A stretch of DNA of 64,000 nucleotides from Sipunculus nudus. Taxonomy: Eukaryota > Annelida > Sipuncula > Golfingiida > Sipunculidae. Shown in pieces: positions 61,961 through 64,000 of this stretch (within the stretch, counting starts at the first letter, position 1; every line of letters starts with the position of its first letter). The stretch covers positions 50,662,624 through 50,726,623 of the forward strand of contig CM049308.1 of NCBI GenBank assembly GCA_026874595.1, written 5' to 3'. The notes beneath the pieces are model-generated. The model ran no database searches, was not told the origin of the DNA, and saw only the letters and a program-made list of their open reading frames with translations. A program made the translations under genes and the position numbers.

Positions 61961-62471
61961 TGAAAGAAATCTGTCCGTTAGTTTTTGACTTAAAATGCTC
62001 ACAGTACTGTCAAGTGGCAATTATGGGGGTATTAAAAGGCATAAAAACAAGAAAAGGATAATAGGCGGCGCCACCAGCTTCCGGCATATCACAAGGCTAT
62101 CCAAGATCTTTGGTCACCTGGACCAGTCCATGCAAGCTTTCTTGAGACATTTAAGAATTTGTGTTATTTTCAGCAAAGATGGATCTATTCAACGTCAAGA
62201 TTACTCTCCTAGCAAAGGTCATGACCCCATTTTGAATAGGCTTCGGCCTCTAACCTATATCTATACAAATGTAAAATATGAAAAAAAGATCAGTGATATA
62301 TTTTTTAAGGTATCCCACTCACAAGATTTTTCTGCGGTGGCAGCAGCGGAGGCGGGACCATCGTGAAACCATGTATCCTGACTTTGTCTGGGGATACAAT
62401 AATTATAAGTACCAAGTGTACTATGAGACTGATTTATGCTTGAGTTACAGAATGGTAATGAGGTTCGTCAC

Positions 62472-62582
62472 CTGGACATGGTTACCGTTGACTTTATTCA
62501 CACGTGCCCTGTAGTAACTCAGAGAGCCCTGCTCCTCAAATGGTGCGAGACAGAGCATGCCCTGTACCACGTGACTAACGAG
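62472..62582 (-). CDS. TDRD9: TDRD9-like exon: start of Tudor domain
   Basis: 37 codons, phase 0 on both sides, bounded by TTCAG and GTGACG. Encodes GMLCLAPFEEQGS and YYRARVNKVNGNHVQ, the first strands of a Tudor barrel. The donor GTGACG is less usual but the join to VFFVDYGN in the next exon is exact for the family. Confidence 0.8.
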
Positions 62583-62969
62583 CTGAAGAGAAAATACAAA
62601 ATCATACAACATATAACCGCATGGCTGATCAATCAACAACATGTAAAAGGAAGGCAAAAAGTATCAGATTTTTATATTATTTTTATATATGTACACAGAG
62701 TTGTGAGGAAATTCTCTGAGTCACAATAATTATTTTCATTGCTAAAAGATCAACAAGCATTATAAATTGAACAACATATCAAATGATATGGCCATTGAGA
62801 AATATCCTGCCTTTAGTACATTAATAATTGTAATTTCTGTTAACAAGTGACCCAGGGGTCATGACGCTCAGCTGACCAGGAAGACATTGACAAAAGTAAT
62901 TTTATCATCTGAATGTCAAATTTGAATGAAATACTTTTTCCAAACTTGACCTTTTGTATAAAATCATCC

Positions 62970-63640
62970 AATATTCATTGGGGTACTATGGAGCTCTGTA
63001 GCATGAAGGATATGGGTAACAGACACCTATTTTCAAGGTTTACAAGATGACTTTTCAGGGGTCTCCCAGCATGTCAAAAAATAAAATTCTAGGTCCAGTT
63101 ATTATGATTTGTGCCCTGTTAACAAATCCAAATGTTTATTCTGGGGGGTATTTCAAAAACGCATAGGATGAAGGATATGGGTAACAGAGATGTAATTTCA
63201 GGTGCACAAGGAGACTTTTCAGGGGCCTCCCAGCATATCAAGAAAGGAGATTCTAGGTCAAGTCATTATAATTTGTGCTCTGTTAACAGATGACCAAATC
63301 TTTATTCTGGGGAGTACTTCGGAGCCCCAGAGCATGAAGGATATGGGTAACAGGGACCTTATTTCGGGTTTCCATGTAGACCTTTTATGGGCTTCCCTGG
63401 AGGTGAGGACAGAAGATTCTAGGTCCAGTCATTATGATTTGTGCCCTGTTAATATATGACCAAATCTTTATTCTGGGGGGTACTTCAGAGCCCCACAGCT
63501 CACAGAATATGGGTAACAGGGACCTTATTTCGGGTTTCCATGTAGACCTTAATGGGCTTCCCTGGAGGTGAGGACAGAAGATTCTAGGTCTAGTCATTAT
63601 GATTTGTGCCCTGTTTACAGATGACCAAATGTTTAAAGAT
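62970..63640. repeat. Tandem repeat, unit about 167 bp
   Basis: GGATATGGGTAACAG-like starts recur near 63006, 63173, 63339 and 63506, with TTATTCTGGGG.GTACTTC and GATTTGTGCCCTGTTAA in each; a further diverged unit is at 63800-63990. Confidence 0.85.
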
Positions 63641-64000
63641 CACAAAAGTAGAGAAAAAAAATGGTAAAAAATGAAAAAATACAGGTGGCGCCACCTATCT
63701 CCAGAAATTGATGAAACACTCCATGATCAATATCCATGCAAAGAATCATGGTGATTAATGCATTAGTTGTTCAGATACTTGAGCTTTTGTATTAAATTTT
63801 GCATTATTCTGGGGGGTACTTCAGAACCCCATAGCTCGAAGAATATAGGTCACAGTGACCTTATTTCAGGTTTACAAGGAGAATTTCCATAGACCTCCCG
63901 GGATTTCAAGTAAGAAGATTCCTGGTCTAGCGGTTACGATTTGTGCCCTGTTAACAGACAGACGCCTGGATGGCCGGACGGACGACGGACAAAAGGTGAT

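Larger units (their letters stand above)
55076..62471. other. Large intron filled with repeats
   Basis: Besides the separately listed repeats it holds a single GGTGGCGCCACC unit near 55935, GGACCCATGGGTCA-type copies near 56080 and 56685, and AT-rich unique-looking DNA around 56300-57650 and 59950-60600. No further exon with clear borders was seen. Confidence 0.45.
43311..62582 (-). other. TDRD9: TDRD9/spindle-E-like gene, 3' part (ten exons seen)
   Basis: Ten minus-strand exons join in consistent phase with GT-AG borders and give one continuous protein. It carries a Tudor domain (LCLAPF, YYRARV, VFFVDYGN) and then the C-terminal region typical of TDRD9 (SVNCVALEDQPQD, ARQTTLMP, IPGLPQLVCLLFAP, GALCGLGWDPDTG). 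TDRD9/spindle-E is a Tudor-domain RNA helicase acting with PIWI proteins in germline piRNA processing and transposon silencing. The helicase exons must lie to the right of this window. The introns are large (up to 7.4 kb) and repeat-filled. Confidence 0.85.

Overview
The window is animal nuclear DNA, most likely from a bivalve or other lophotrochozoan (inferred from intron-rich gene structure and from interspersed repeats with motifs such as GGTGGCGCCACC and GGACCCATGGGTCA). It holds three things: a nearly intact 33.5 kb Polinton/Maverick (adintovirus-like) provirus at 904-34411, a repeat-rich intergenic stretch at 34418-43310, and the 3' half of a minus-strand host gene for a TDRD9/spindle-E type piRNA-pathway helicase (ten exons between 43311 and 62582).

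The Polinton is delimited to the base: a perfect 91-bp terminal inverted repeat starting AG and ending CT (904-994 and 34321-34411), flanked by the 6-bp target duplication TATATT (898-903 and 34412-34417). It encodes protein-primed family B DNA polymerase, an A32/FtsK-type packaging ATPase, a retroviral-type integrase with a chromodomain, two major capsid paralogues, two minor capsid/penton paralogues, a PC4-like protein, a small membrane protein, basic core-like proteins and many unrecognised proteins. No adenain-type protease was recognised.

Layout: an overlapping ORF pair at the left end; a 491/517-aa unknown protein diverging from the polymerase; a mainly rightward block of virion genes (8.9-25.1 kb), mostly with individual TATA boxes about 33-46 bp before the start codon and often overlapping the previous stop codon; a 709-aa RING-like protein diverging from the PC4-like gene; the penton pair; and a right-hand cluster of small overlapping accessory genes. 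Nearly identical copies of a promoter block (containing ACTTCCGG, an ETS-type core) lie at the divergent or early-like promoters, so the element seems to have two promoter classes.

The most unusual feature is next to the right terminus: three tandem, GC-rich, about 203-bp cassettes (33586-34176) in inverted orientation. They match a GC-rich segment (22179-22328) inside major capsid gene 1, in a surface-loop position where the second capsid paralogue has an unrelated-looking insert. Each cassette keeps conserved blocks and differs at defined positions, and the cassettes do not read into one another. This looks like a silent donor bank for recombinational variation of a capsid loop. The expressed copy is now broken by a frameshifting deletion within that segment.

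The provirus is decaying: in-frame TAA codons interrupt at least two genes, single-base A-run frameshifts split the polymerase, integrase and Lys/Ala-rich protein, and a short duplication breaks another virion gene. The host DNA beyond it holds tandem and interspersed repeats, Helitron-like ends and minisatellites, one of which has copied a splice acceptor of the TDRD9-like gene.
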